64,000 nucleotides of DNA from Flagellimonas amoyensis (lineage in GTDB: Bacteria > Bacteroidota > Bacteroidia > Flavobacteriales > Flavobacteriaceae). Position 1 is the stretch's first letter, and every line of letters begins with the position of its first letter. The translations under genes were made by a program, and so were the position numbers. This document shows positions 35,162 through 46,856 of this stretch, in pieces. The DNA is taken from contig NZ_QBUK01000002.1 in NCBI RefSeq assembly GCF_003058265.1, positions 1-64,000 on the forward strand, given 5' to 3'. The notes beneath the pieces are model-generated. The model had not been told where the DNA came from, did no database searches, and was given only the letters and a program-made list of their open reading frames with translations.

Positions 35162-37576
35162 ATGAAGATTTCTTACAACTGGTTGAAACAATTTTTGCAT
35201 ATTGATTGGGACTCACAGAAAACAGGTGAACTGTTGACCGACTTGGGTCTTGAGGTGGAGGGTGTTTCCCGTTTTGAATCAGTTAAAGGTGGGTTGCAAG
35301 GTATTGTAGTGGGTCATGTGCTCACCTGTGAACAGCATCCAAATGCGGACCGCTTGAGATTGACCACTGTGGACATAGGCCAGGGAACTCCCTTGCAGAT
35401 CGTCTGCGGTGCCCCGAACGTGGCTGTTGGACAAAAGGTCCCCGTAGCCACCATTGGTACCACGCTCTACACCAAGGAAGGTGAGGCTTGGACCATCAAA
35501 AAAGGAAAAATCCGTGGTGAGGAAAGCCAGGGCATGATCTGTGCCGAGGATGAGATTGGGCTTGGACAGGGACATGACGGAATCATGGTGCTGAACGAAG
35601 AACTTGTACCCGGAACCCCTTGTTCCAAAGTATTCGACGTGGAAAGCGATGAGGTTTTTGAGATAGGACTGACCCCGAACCGAGCCGATGCGATGAGCCA
35701 TTTTGGTGTGGCCCGTGACCTAAAGGCCGGATTGGAACAAAAAGAGATCCAAAAAGAGCTGGTGACACCATCCACCAGTAATTTTTCCATAGACAACCGC
35801 TCCCTGAAAATCGATGTTGAGGTCAAGAACAGCCAACTGGCACCCAGATATTGTGGACTCACGATCAGCAACCTTATCGTTCAGGAATCCCCGGATTGGC
35901 TGAAGAACAGGTTGAGGTCCATTGGCCTATCCCCCATCAACAATGTGGTGGATGTCACCAACTACGTGCTCCACGAACTGGGACAGCCCCTACATGCCTT
36001 TGATGCATCAAAAATAAAGAGCAACAAAATTGAGGTAAAAACATTGCCCGCGGGCACCAAGTTCAAGACATTGGACAGTGTGGAACGTGAACTCCACGAG
36101 GACGACCTGATGATCTGTGATGCCGAGAAACCCATGTGCATTGCCGGAGTTTTTGGTGGCCTTCATTCTGGAGTGACTGAACACACGTCAGCCATTTTCT
36201 TGGAAAGTGCCTATTTTGATCCCATATCCATCCGGAAAACAGCAAAACGGCACGGTCTCAACACGGATGCTTCCTTTAGGTTTGAACGGGGCATAGACAT
36301 GAACATGACGGAATATGCGCTGAAAAGGGCGGCCCTGCTCATCCGTGAAATAGCCGGTGGGTACATCAGTTCGGAGATTGTGGACCTTTATCCCAAGAAA
36401 AACCAGGACAGGCAAGTGTTCCTTACGTTTGACAAGATCAATAATCTAATCGGTCAGGAAATCCCTAGGGACACCATCAAATCCATACTTTCCTCTCTGG
36501 AAATCCGCATCAACAACGTTACCGAATCCGGTCTTGGGCTTACCATTCCCACCTATCGCGTGGATGTTACCCGGGAAGTAGATGTCATTGAAGAAATTCT
36601 GAGGGTATACGGTTATAACAACATCGGTTTCAAAGAAAAACTAAATGCATCCATCGCCAAATCCTCAAGATATGAGAATCACAGGATACAGGATGTCATA
36701 GGAAATACCCTCGCATCCAAGGGCTTTTATGAGATCATGACAAACAGTCTGGTCTCTTCCGAAACCGCCTCAGGGGACAATGTGGAGCCGGTCCAAATGC
36801 TGAATCCATTGAGTTCGGATCTATCCGTACTCCGCACATCCATGCTGTCTTCCGGCCTTCAGACCGTGTTGCACAACCACAATCGCCAAAAAACGGATTT
36901 GAAACTTTTCGAATTCGGCAAAACCTACCGCAAAGCAGGTGGTGAATACCAAGAAAAGCGTCATTTGGCCCTTTTCATTTCTGGGGAACGCACCCAGGAC
37001 AATTGGTCCACCGTCTCCAAGAAAACGGATTTCTTCTACCTAAAGGGTATCGTGGAATCCATTTTTAGCCGTTTGGGCATCAAAGGCGTGGAAACCCTTC
37101 CCACCGGCGACCCTGTTTTTGCCGAAGGTCTTAGCTGTACCAAAAATGGAAAGGTTTTGGCCTCCTACGGATTGGTCAGCAAAGGTGTCCTGAAAAAATT
37201 TGACATGAAACAGGAAGTGTTCCATGCCGATTTTGACTGGGATGCCATCTTGGAATCTGTGGAGACCCAAAACATAGTTTTCAGGGAAATACCCAAATTT
37301 CCAGAGGTCACAAGGGACTTTGCCCTGCTATTGGATGACTCCACCACCTTCCAAAAGGTGTATGACATTGCTTGGCAAACGGAAAAGAGCCTTCTGAAAA
37401 ATGTGAACCTCTTCGATGTGTACACGGGAAAAAACCTTCCCAAAGGGAAGAAATCCTATGCAGTGAGCTTTACCCTATCGGATGATAAAAAGACGCTTAC
37501 CGATAAGCAGATAGATAAAATCATGGGGAAACTGTTGGCCCAGTACCAGAAAGAACTGGGAGCCGAGCTGAGATAA
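35162..37576 (+). CDS. pheT: Phenylalanyl-tRNA synthetase beta subunit
   Basis: PheT pairs with PheS to charge tRNA-Phe. The 804-residue protein shows the canonical order: B1/EMAP-like tRNA-binding domain at about 40-150 (VVGHVLTCEQHPNADRLRLTTVD), B3/B4 editing region at about 210-370 (INNVVDVTNYVLHELGQPLHAFD), B5 at about 400-480, catalytic-like B6/B7 core, and the C-terminal anticodon-binding FDX-ACB domain (FPEVTRDFALLLDDS ... FTLSDDKKTLTDKQID). Everything is intact. pheS is not in the window. Confidence 0.97.
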   Translation: MKISYNWLKQFLHIDWDSQKTGELLTDLGLEVEGVSRFESVKGGLQGIVVGHVLTCEQHPNADRLRLTTVDIGQGTPLQIVCGAPNVAVGQKVPVATIGTTLYTKEGEAWTIKKGKIRGEESQGMICAEDEIGLGQGHDGIMVLNEELVPGTPCSKVFDVESDEVFEIGLTPNRADAMSHFGVARDLKAGLEQKEIQKELVTPSTSNFSIDNRSLKIDVEVKNSQLAPRYCGLTISNLIVQESPDWLKNRLRSIGLSPINNVVDVTNYVLHELGQPLHAFDASKIKSNKIEVKTLPAGTKFKTLDSVERELHEDDLMICDAEKPMCIAGVFGGLHSGVTEHTSAIFLESAYFDPISIRKTAKRHGLNTDASFRFERGIDMNMTEYALKRAALLIREIAGGYISSEIVDLYPKKNQDRQVFLTFDKINNLIGQEIPRDTIKSILSSLEIRINNVTESGLGLTIPTYRVDVTREVDVIEEILRVYGYNNIGFKEKLNASIAKSSRYENHRIQDVIGNTLASKGFYEIMTNSLVSSETASGDNVEPVQMLNPLSSDLSVLRTSMLSSGLQTVLHNHNRQKTDLKLFEFGKTYRKAGGEYQEKRHLALFISGERTQDNWSTVSKKTDFFYLKGIVESIFSRLGIKGVETLPTGDPVFAEGLSCTKNGKVLASYGLVSKGVLKKFDMKQEVFHADFDWDAILESVETQNIVFREIPKFPEVTRDFALLLDDSTTFQKVYDIAWQTEKSLLKNVNLFDVYTGKNLPKGKKSYAVSFTLSDDKKTLTDKQIDKIMGKLLAQYQKELGAELR

Positions 37577-37583
37577 GTGTCCC

Positions 37584-38120
37584 TTACATTTGGGTCGGCA
37601 ATATCACGCTGTCGATTTCGTGCACTACCCCATTTTTGAGGTTAAGGTCTGCCGTAGTGATTCGTGCAGTGTTGCCCATTGGGTCGGTCAAGACAATATC
37701 ATATCCATCCAAATGCGCCACTAATTTTTTGCCCTGCACTGTGGTGAAACTGGCCTTCCCATTCCCCTGGCACATGGCACGCAAGATTTTGGAAGCCGTC
37801 AACTGACCGGCCACGATATGGTAGGTCAACAAAGCCTTCAACTCGGTTTTATCGCTAGCATTGAGGAGTTGTTCTATTTTTTCCTGGGAAAACCTTTGAA
37901 ATGCCGCATCGGATGGGGCAAAAACCGTGAATGGTCCCGATTCCTCCAAAACATCGTCCAGGTTTGTGGCTTTTACGGCAGCAAAAAGAATCTTGTGGTC
38001 GTCAGATTCATTCGCGTTCTGGGCAATCGATTTTAAGTTTTGTGTATTGGTCTGTGCAAAGGAAATAGAGACAAAGGCCATGCATAGACCGAGCAGGATT
38101 TTAGTAACGGGGGCTTTCAT
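37584..38120 (-). CDS. Exported fasciclin-domain (FAS1) protein
   Basis: The 178-residue protein has a signal peptide (LLGLCMAFVSISFAQ) and a single FAS1 domain with the H1 motif GPFTVFAPSDAAFQRF and the H2-like region ALLTYHIVAGQLTASKI. FAS1 domains mediate adhesion or matrix contact outside the cytoplasm. It converges on pheT with seven bases between the stops. Confidence 0.92.
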   Translation of the reverse strand: MKAPVTKILLGLCMAFVSISFAQTNTQNLKSIAQNANESDDHKILFAAVKATNLDDVLEESGPFTVFAPSDAAFQRFSQEKIEQLLNASDKTELKALLTYHIVAGQLTASKILRAMCQGNGKASFTTVQGKKLVAHLDGYDIVLTDPMGNTARITTADLNLKNGVVHEIDSVILPTQM

Positions 38121-38332
38121 TTATGGTTTTTCAATGTTGGGACTTTAGCTGGTTGGGTGTGCTCTCGATTAACTACCAAAAACTTCGATAAGTTACATCT
38201 TTTTGTCCAAATCGCAATTATTTTTTTTCCAACGAATTCTATTTAACACAATGTTAACTCGAGGTTGTTTTCCCAACGCTTCCAATCGCTGGCACAAATG
38301 ATTAACTTTGAGGGAATTGCTAAGAAAACGCC

Positions 38333-40686
<2,354 letters not shown>

Positions 40687-40850
40687 TTATTTTTTGTGCA
40701 AAAGTAGCTAAAACCAAACCTAATTTCTAATTTACACGCACCTTATTGACCCCGACAGAAATAGGGCAATGTAACTTTTAACTACCCATTAACAAGGTCG
40801 GGGCATGGGTATTCTTATTTTTGGTCGATTAATGGATGGTTCCCTTTAAT

Positions 40851-42242
40851 ATGGTTAGATTTTTACTCGGCCTCTCCTTACTGTCAATTTCTGCCTGCTC
40901 AGACAAGTCTGGACAGTGCACTCCCATCTTTTTCGGAGGGGAGATTGTGAATCCCACAAGCGATTATGTTGTCCTTTATCACAATGACACTTATGTGGAT
41001 TCCGTCAGACTGGACGCCAATAATCGGTTCTCCTTCGACCTCAACGGTATCGAAGAAGGACTCTACCATTTTACCCACACCCCACAATATCAAAATGTGT
41101 ATCTGCAAAACGGGGACAGCCTTTTGGCCCGTTTGAACACCATTGAATTCGACGAAACCCTTGTATTTTCAGGAAAAGGGAGCGAAATCAACAATTTTTT
41201 GATCGAAATGTTCCTGGCAAACGAAGTGGAAGAGGAAAACCCAGTGGTACATGGCTATTATCTATTGGATCCAGAGGAATTCAGCCAGAAAATTGATTCC
41301 ATGCAGGCCATCAAACTAAGCCACCTGAAGGAATTTGCAAAGAACAATGAAGCTTCTGAACGGGTCATGGCCATGGCCGAGGCTTCCATTGATTACAATG
41401 CATACATCTACAAAGAAAAATACCCCTTCTATCATAAGAAAAAGACCGGTGAGGACAAGTTCCATGACCTTGATGAATCTTTTTATGCCTACAGAAAGGA
41501 TATAGACCTCAGCAATAAGGATCTTACCTACTACAGACCCTATTTCAATTTTATGCAATTGCATTTTGGGAACCTGTCCTATATGACGTGCCTTGAAAAC
41601 TGTAATCCTGATGCGATAAACGGAAGCGATCATCTGCACTTCAACAAGCATAAACTTGCCCTAGTGGACAGCTTAGTGAAAGAAACGGAGTTGAGGGACA
41701 TCTTGTTCAGGAATATTGCCATTGATTACCTAGTGAAGGAGCGCAATCCCAATGAGGAATGCCAAATATTCATCGACAAGTTCCATGCTTTGTCCTCCAA
41801 CGAGGAACACAAGGAGGAAATAGATGACCTGTACACCGCCATCAAGAACCTTCAACCCAATGAAGAGGTCCCAGATTTGGCCCTCAGGGATGCAGACAAC
41901 AATGTGGTGCACCTTAAAGATGTGGTGAACAAAAAGAAGAATACGGTGATTTATTTTTGGACGGCTTCGCAGAAACGCCATTTCAGGAACATCAGCCAGC
42001 ATATCAACACCCTACAAAAGAAATATCCGGATTACCGCTTTGTCGGCATCAACCTAAAGACCAGCTATCCGCAGTGGAAGCTATTGTTGGAAGAATATGG
42101 TTTGGAAACGGACAACCAGTTTTATGGCGAAAACTTCAAGGAAATCCAAACCAATATGGTGGTCGATGGCCTCAACAAATGTGTGATCACCAAAGACACA
42201 TTGGTAGTTGATGGCTTTGCCAACCTCTACACTTCACTCTAA
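40851..42242 (+). CDS. Thioredoxin-fold lipoprotein lacking the CxxC active site
   Basis: The lipoprotein signal ends LSLLSISAC (Cys16 from the ATG at 40851; an ATG at 40836 is also possible). A DUF4369-like N-terminal domain and a long helical middle lead to a TlpA-type thioredoxin fold. The redox motif is replaced: VIYFWTASQKRHF, where family members have WCxxC. The protein therefore cannot do thiol chemistry at that site and may be a binding or scaffold protein. No frame damage is seen. Confidence 0.75.
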   Translation: MVRFLLGLSLLSISACSDKSGQCTPIFFGGEIVNPTSDYVVLYHNDTYVDSVRLDANNRFSFDLNGIEEGLYHFTHTPQYQNVYLQNGDSLLARLNTIEFDETLVFSGKGSEINNFLIEMFLANEVEEENPVVHGYYLLDPEEFSQKIDSMQAIKLSHLKEFAKNNEASERVMAMAEASIDYNAYIYKEKYPFYHKKKTGEDKFHDLDESFYAYRKDIDLSNKDLTYYRPYFNFMQLHFGNLSYMTCLENCNPDAINGSDHLHFNKHKLALVDSLVKETELRDILFRNIAIDYLVKERNPNEECQIFIDKFHALSSNEEHKEEIDDLYTAIKNLQPNEEVPDLALRDADNNVVHLKDVVNKKKNTVIYFWTASQKRHFRNISQHINTLQKKYPDYRFVGINLKTSYPQWKLLLEEYGLETDNQFYGENFKEIQTNMVVDGLNKCVITKDTLVVDGFANLYTSL

Positions 42243-42357
42243 TTAACCTTTGGTTATTTGTTGTTGAGTTATTCTGAGACTGACTTGGTTCAAGCTTGAA
42301 ATAATTTACCATCCAATATTCAGAAAGTTTGTCCCCACAGCCAATAGGCAACATATA

Positions 42358-42390
42358 AAAAGCCCTGATTTCTCAGGGCTTTATTTTTTG
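42358..42390 (+). terminator. Bidirectional terminator between the thioredoxin-fold lipoprotein and transaldolase genes
   Basis: AAAGCCCTGA pairs with TCAGGGCTTT around TTTC and is followed by ATTTTTTG. Both neighbouring genes converge on it. Confidence 0.85.
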
Positions 42391-42405
42391 AATCAACGTA
42401 TTCTT

Positions 42406-43062
42406 TTAGGAATTTCCCTTTTTGTAATCTTCCAAGAATTTGGCCAGACCTATATCGGTCAATGGGTGTTTCAACAATCCTTCGATGGAAGACAATGGGC
42501 CTGTCATCACATCGGCGCCGATCTTGGCACAATCGATCACATGCATAGTGTGACGAATGGATGCTGCCAATATCTGGGTTTCAAAGGCATAGTTGTCATA
42601 AATGAGCCTGATCTCTGAAATAAGATTGAGTCCATCTGTGGAAATATCGTCCAAACGTCCCAAGAATGGAGACACATAGGTGGCTCCAGCTTTAGCGGCC
42701 AATAGGGCCTGCCCTGCGGAGAACACCAAGGTACAATTGGTACGGATACCCTTGTCCGAGAAATATTTCAATGCTTTTACTCCATCTTTGATCATCGGGA
42801 TCTTGACCACGATCTGCTCGTGCAGTTCGGCCAGCTCCTCACCTTCTTTGATCATTCCTGCCAAATCAGTGGCAACCACTTCGGCAGAAACATCGCCTTC
42901 AACGATGTTACAGATATCCACATAGTGCTTTAGGACATTGTCCTTTCCTGTGATTCCTTCTTTGGCCATCAACGAAGGGTTGGTGGTGACACCGTCCAAA
43001 ACCCCTAATTCTTGTGCTTCTCTAATTTGATCTAGATTGGCCGTATCAATAAAAAACTTCAT
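42406..43062 (-). CDS. Small transaldolase / fructose-6-phosphate aldolase family protein
   Basis: The 218-residue TIM-barrel protein starts [20 protein letters not shown]. It has [13 protein letters not shown], the Schiff-base Lys region [14 protein letters not shown] and [31 protein letters not shown]. These belong to the short TalC/FSA-like transaldolases (about 215-220 residues), which exchange three-carbon units between sugar phosphates in the pentose phosphate pathway. Transaldolase is more probable than aldolase activity in this setting. Confidence 0.92.
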   Translation of the reverse strand: MKFFIDTANLDQIREAQELGVLDGVTTNPSLMAKEGITGKDNVLKHYVDICNIVEGDVSAEVVATDLAGMIKEGEELAELHEQIVVKIPMIKDGVKALKYFSDKGIRTNCTLVFSAGQALLAAKAGATYVSPFLGRLDDISTDGLNLISEIRLIYDNYAFETQILAASIRHTMHVIDCAKIGADVMTGPLSSIEGLLKHPLTDIGLAKFLEDYKKGNS

Positions 43063-43101
43063 TTTTAACTATTTATAAGTGATTTTTCAAGAAGTGTAAA
43101 G

Positions 43102-43911
43102 CTACAACTTATAATGGTTGAGCAGTAACTTTTCATAGACTTTATCGGGCAATGCTCTTTTTAGGGTAAGGGAAAACTTTTGCATAAAAGCTCCTACCGG
43201 ATTGTGGACTTTGGGGCTTTTTTTATTGAGGATCAGGTATATGGCCTTGGACACTTGCTCGGGGTCTCCCCCACTGTCCACGTCCCCGTTTATGGAATCA
43301 ATCGTTTTCGCATATTTGTCCTCATACGGGGAGCCGTCCAAAACCGGGGCGTGGTACCTTCCGGCTGCAATATTGGTGGCAAAATCGCCCGGGGCCACAT
43401 TGGTGATGGTCACCCCAAAATCCTTGGTTTCCATACGAAGGGCCTCTGTGATCAGTCCCAGCGCACCTTTGGTGGCCGAATAGAACCCTCGGAACGGCAA
43501 TCCCATATATCCTGCAATGGAGGTAATGTTCACAATGGCCCCACCGCCTTGTTTGCGCATTTGGGGCAAGACAGCCTTCATCATGTGCACAGGGCCATGA
43601 AAATTGGTATCGAACACTTTTAGGATCTCTTCGTGTGGCGTCTCTTCTATGGGGCCGGTAATGCCCACACCTGCATTGTTGATCAGCACGTCCAATCGGC
43701 CTTCTTTGTCTATCACATGGGAAACAGCATGTTGTATGCTGTCCACATCCCTTACATCCAATTGGATAAGGTCAAATACATCAAAATTGGGATAATTGTC
43801 GGGAGTCCTGGTAGTGCCGTACACCTTGTACCCTTTTGAGGCCAAAAAGGTTCCTATGGATTTGCCGATGCCGGATGAACCTCCGGTGATCAATACTACT
43901 TTTTTTTCCAT
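43102..43911 (-). CDS. Short-chain dehydrogenase/reductase
   Basis: The 269-residue Rossmann-fold protein has the cofactor motif TGGSSGIGKSIG (9-20), LINNAGVG, and the catalytic Ser-Tyr-Lys set with YSATKGAL. The residues after the first strand (TTRTPDN) suggest NADP preference. The substrate is not predictable. It starts 27 bases downstream of the SRP RNA on the same strand. Confidence 0.9.
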   Translation of the reverse strand: MEKKVVLITGGSSGIGKSIGTFLASKGYKVYGTTRTPDNYPNFDVFDLIQLDVRDVDSIQHAVSHVIDKEGRLDVLINNAGVGITGPIEETPHEEILKVFDTNFHGPVHMMKAVLPQMRKQGGGAIVNITSIAGYMGLPFRGFYSATKGALGLITEALRMETKDFGVTITNVAPGDFATNIAAGRYHAPVLDGSPYEDKYAKTIDSINGDVDSGGDPEQVSKAIYLILNKKSPKVHNPVGAFMQKFSLTLKRALPDKVYEKLLLNHYKL

Positions 43912-43938
43912 GATAGCTGAGTTCAGGGAACAAAAAAA

Positions 43939-44032
43939 GGCAAGCTACCTACATCGCACCGCTACGACCGCATACCCTTGCTGCGTTCCCACCCTGGGGG
44001 ATTCTGCAGGAGCTGGTCGTGTAGGACTTGCC
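43939..44032 (-). ncRNA. ffs: Signal recognition particle RNA (4.5S, small bacterial type)
   Basis: On the minus strand the 94-base RNA begins GGCAAGTCC and ends GCTTGCC, which pair to close one long hairpin. The centre carries the conserved domain IV sequence CAGGGTGGGAACGCAGCAAG, with a GGAA tetraloop and the asymmetric-loop bases that bind Ffh. Seven T follow the closing stem, so the RNA's own hairpin serves as terminator. It guides membrane-protein ribosomes to the translocon with Ffh and FtsY. Confidence 0.92.
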
Positions 44033-44037
44033 GACTG

Positions 44038-44067
44038 CAAATATACGACCTTTTAAATTTGTGACAA
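44038..44067 (-). promoter_or_regulatory. Promoter of the SRP RNA
   Basis: Minus strand: TTG (44067-44065), 19 bases, then TATATTTG (44045-44038), an exact consensus promoter. The -7 box ends six bases before the RNA 5' end at 44032. Confidence 0.82.
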
Positions 44068-44089
44068 TCCCAATTCATTCTTAATTTCG
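44058..44089 (+). promoter_or_regulatory. Promoter of the glutaminyl cyclase gene, overlapping the SRP RNA promoter
   Basis: TTTG (44058-44061), 20 bases, then TAATTTCG (44082-44089), seven of eight consensus bases. Its -33 region shares bases with the divergent SRP RNA promoter. Confidence 0.6.
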
Positions 44090-44108
44090 ACATCCAAGGA
44101 TCAAAACC

Positions 44109-45173
44109 ATGAAACACACACTCGGAATGGTATTCAAATTAGCTTCGTTTTTGGGATTGCTGCTCTTCTTTTTGGGCTGCGGAGGGAATGCAGACCCCTC
44201 CAAGCATTTTTCCATCCAGCTGGAAAACAAGACCCTACAGCAAAACCAAAAGGTAGGGGTCTCCATCAAGAACAAAAAAGAGATCGAGATTTCCAACATC
44301 CGTTATTTTATGGACGGGAAAGAACTTGCCTTGGAGAATGGCCAATTGACCATGAACCTTCCCCATTTGGGCAACAAAATTTTAAAGGCCAAGTTCGATA
44401 TTGAAGGGAAAACTGTCGAAATCGAGGAAAATCTAAAGCTATTGGCCGCTTCCGCTCCCGATGTCTATACCTATGAAATTGTGAAAACCTATCCGCACGA
44501 CACAAAGGCCTACACCCAAGGGCTGGAATTCCATAACGGGACACTTTATGAAAGTACCGGGAAAAGAGGGGGCTCCACGGTAAGAAGGGTCAATTTTGAA
44601 ACCGGAGAGGTCCTACAAAAAATCGAAATGGACAATACCATCTTTGGTGAGGGCATTACCTTGATGGATGATAAGCTCTACCAATTGACCTGGCAAAGCG
44701 GCATGGGCTTCGTGTACAAGGCCGGTAATCTGGAAAAAATCAAAAACTTCTCCTATGGCAAAAGCAGGGAGGGTTGGGGACTTTGCAATGATGGCAAAAA
44801 GATCTTCAAAAGTGACGGCACGGAAAAAATATGGTTTTTGGACCCAGAGACGCTTGAAGAAACAGGCCATATAGAGACCGTGACCAACAAATCCATCTTC
44901 AATATGGCCAACGAACTGGAATATGTGGACGGAAAAATCTACGCCAACGTCTATCAAAAAGAGAGCATGATGATCATTGATGCCACTTCCGGGGCCATCG
45001 ATGGGGTCATCAACTTTGGCGGGTTGAAAGGCAAGGTTTCCAAAGGGGCCGAGTGGGACGATACCAATTCCGTGCTGAACGGCGTGGCCTACCATCCCGA
45101 GCGAAAAACTTTTTTTGTCACCGGGAAGAACTGGGACAAACTCTTCGAGGTCACCATCCGCAAAAAGGACTGA
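44109..45173 (+). CDS. Glutaminyl-peptide cyclotransferase (glutamine cyclotransferase type), lipoprotein
   Basis: The enzyme forms N-terminal pyroglutamate. The 354-residue protein has a lipoprotein leader (LLLFFLGC, Cys24), a short beta domain, and then a five-bladed propeller of the plant/bacterial QC type: YPHDTKAYTQGLEFHNGTLYESTG, FGEGITLMDDKLYQLTW, SYGKSREGWGLCNDGKKIFKSDGT, and ELEYVDGKIYANVYQ near the C-terminus. It would act on exported proteins. The stop overlaps the thioesterase start (TGATG). Confidence 0.9.
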   Translation: MKHTLGMVFKLASFLGLLLFFLGCGGNADPSKHFSIQLENKTLQQNQKVGVSIKNKKEIEISNIRYFMDGKELALENGQLTMNLPHLGNKILKAKFDIEGKTVEIEENLKLLAASAPDVYTYEIVKTYPHDTKAYTQGLEFHNGTLYESTGKRGGSTVRRVNFETGEVLQKIEMDNTIFGEGITLMDDKLYQLTWQSGMGFVYKAGNLEKIKNFSYGKSREGWGLCNDGKKIFKSDGTEKIWFLDPETLEETGHIETVTNKSIFNMANELEYVDGKIYANVYQKESMMIIDATSGAIDGVINFGGLKGKVSKGAEWDDTNSVLNGVAYHPERKTFFVTGKNWDKLFEVTIRKKD

Positions 45174-45562
45174 TGCAGTTTTTCTCAGAAATATTTGATG
45201 TCGCCGTGCACGATCTTGACGACCTGAACCACGTGAACAACATCAGGTATGTGGAATGGATCCAGGACATTTCCAAAAAACATTGGGAACAGGTCACCAA
45301 TGAAGATATGCAAAAGGAATTGATCTGGGTGGTGCGGAACCACAATATTTCCTATCTCAAATCCGCCGTACTTGGCGATACGGTAGAAGTGACCACGCAC
45401 ATTGAGGCCACCAAAGGCCCCTTGTCCATCAGGGGCGTTGAGATCAAGAACCATAAAACAGGCGAGCTGATGGTCAAGAGCATCACGGAATGGTGCCTTT
45501 TGGATGCCAAAACCCTCCGTCCCAAGCGTGTTCCCGAATCTGTACAGGAATTGTTCAAATAG
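45173..45562 (+). CDS. Acyl-CoA thioesterase, 4HBT hotdog family
   Basis: The 129-residue protein has the hotdog-fold signature VHDLDDLNHVNNIRYVEWIQDISKKHW, where the Asp/Asn-His cluster forms the active site, and the strand pattern SYLKSAVLGDTVEVTTHIEA. It hydrolyses acyl-CoA or related thioesters; the acyl group is unknown. Start ATG 45173 overlaps the cyclase stop (TGATG), so the genes are translationally coupled. Confidence 0.9.
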   Translation: MQFFSEIFDVAVHDLDDLNHVNNIRYVEWIQDISKKHWEQVTNEDMQKELIWVVRNHNISYLKSAVLGDTVEVTTHIEATKGPLSIRGVEIKNHKTGELMVKSITEWCLLDAKTLRPKRVPESVQELFK

Positions 45563-45978
45563 ACCATCTCCATCCGTTTCCAACCGGAACAAGTTTCCTT
45601 TTTTGTGTAGTTCATCGAATTCTGGGGTACTCCTTCCCAAAAATCCCCTTCATTCCTTTGATTCTATGGTTCGTAGTCGTAACATAGTATAAAATCAACA
45701 CCTCAACCAAATGAACCTATTGAAAACCATCCCAAACAACACCACTAATTTTATATGTAGATCCGGCGTGTTGCCCCATCAACGATCTTGCCCTGACATC
45801 CATCCAAAAATCAGTCTCAGGAAAGCATAGATTTGTTGCAGGTCGTTACCCTTTAACGAAAATTTAAGGATTTTTGTAAGAAAAAGACCCCTTTTAAAGA
45901 GAAACCCATAGTTTTTTTAAGGGAAAACTGCAATGAGTTTTTTGAACTCGTTAGTAACTTGCACTCAGCATTTTGCGT
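45563..45978. other. Intergenic region with putative regulatory motifs, no gene seen
   Basis: The 415 bases hold no credible frame. The right half is A+T-rich and contains TTTAAGGATTTT at 45863-45874 and AAACCCATAG plus a T-run at 45902-45923. Both recur upstream of the gene at 50315. Confidence 0.5.
45902..45923 (+). promoter_or_regulatory. Putative shared operator, copy 1
   Basis: AAACCCATAG TT TTTTTAAGGG lies 77 bases before the LytTR regulator start. It agrees with 50224-50245 at 19 of 22 bases. LytTR proteins often bind near their own genes, so this is a candidate site; that link is inference. Confidence 0.4.
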
Positions 45979-46713
45979 ATGGAATATACCTATATCATCA
46001 TAGACCTCAATGCAGCGACCAAGCTACAACTGCAACTCTATTTGGAGGAGTATGAGGATTTGACCTGTATGGGTGTGGCCGCCAGTGCTGCGGAAGGTCT
46101 GGACACCATTTTGAAGTTCACGCCGGACCTTGTACTCATCAATCTTGGTGAAGATGGCATGGAATACTTTCAAATGGTGACGGAACTGAACCAATACATG
46201 CAGTCCCTACCCCTTATTATAGGATACTCTACTTCCAAGAAATATGCCTACAATGCCATAAAGAGTGGCTTCTTTGATTATTGGATCCTTCCACACAATG
46301 AATTTGATGTGCGCAAGACCATCCTACGCCTCAGAAAGAAACACCCAAAGCAGGATATGCCGTCCACCATCTGCCTTAAATCCTATAACGATTATAGGTA
46401 TCTGGACACCAAGGATATTCTTTATCTAAAATCGGACAACAACACCACGGATTTTTTCATGAGGGACGGCAATGTGATCAGCGCCTTCAAAACGTTGAAA
46501 TCGTTCGAGGACAAATTGCCCAAAGTATTCATCCGCATCCACCAGAGCTATATACTGAACAGCAGGTATGTGTCCCGTATCAATTATGGCAAATCCATCT
46601 GCACCTTACGTAATGGGAGCGAGGAGGAACTCCCCTTCTCCAAGACCTACAAGGACAGGATAGACCTTTTGAAGGAAATGCTCTCCAAAACGGCCGTAAA
46701 GGCCCTTAATTGA
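45979..46713 (+). CDS. LytTR-family response regulator with degenerate receiver
   Basis: The 244-residue protein has a receiver-like domain (1-120) and a LytTR DNA-binding domain (about 128-235: YLDTKDILYLKSDNNTTDFFM, KVFIRIHQSYILNSRYVSRI). In the receiver the phospho-acceptor is Asn55 (PDLVLINLGEDG), the conserved Lys-Pro is Leu104-Pro105, and only one acidic residue (Asp9) remains at the N-terminus. It therefore cannot be phosphorylated in the usual way. The start is ATG 45979 (MEYTYIIIDLN). Confidence 0.88.
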   Translation: MEYTYIIIDLNAATKLQLQLYLEEYEDLTCMGVAASAAEGLDTILKFTPDLVLINLGEDGMEYFQMVTELNQYMQSLPLIIGYSTSKKYAYNAIKSGFFDYWILPHNEFDVRKTILRLRKKHPKQDMPSTICLKSYNDYRYLDTKDILYLKSDNNTTDFFMRDGNVISAFKTLKSFEDKLPKVFIRIHQSYILNSRYVSRINYGKSICTLRNGSEEELPFSKTYKDRIDLLKEMLSKTAVKALN

Positions 46714-46805
46714 CAAAATTCTAACAGTTTATGGCAGAATACTCACAGAATCCCCACGGATTCTAAATAGTCCGTTCTGCAATGTGCCGCCGTATAGGTC
46801 TTGGG

Positions 46806-46813
46806 TACTTTTG
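46806..46813 (+). promoter_or_regulatory. -7 promoter element before the mini-lipoprotein
   Basis: TACTTTTG is an exact TAnnTTTG box, 43 bases before the ATG at 46857. No clear TTG lies at -33. Confidence 0.5.
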
Positions 46814-46856
46814 GTCTAGACAAACCAATTTAATTAACACCCTAAAACCTATTATT

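Noticed and set aside
40735..40830. Structured RNA leader before 40851 (CCCCGAC ... GTCGGGG)
   Set aside because: Only a seven-base pairing across a loop of about 40 bases; no known riboswitch pattern.
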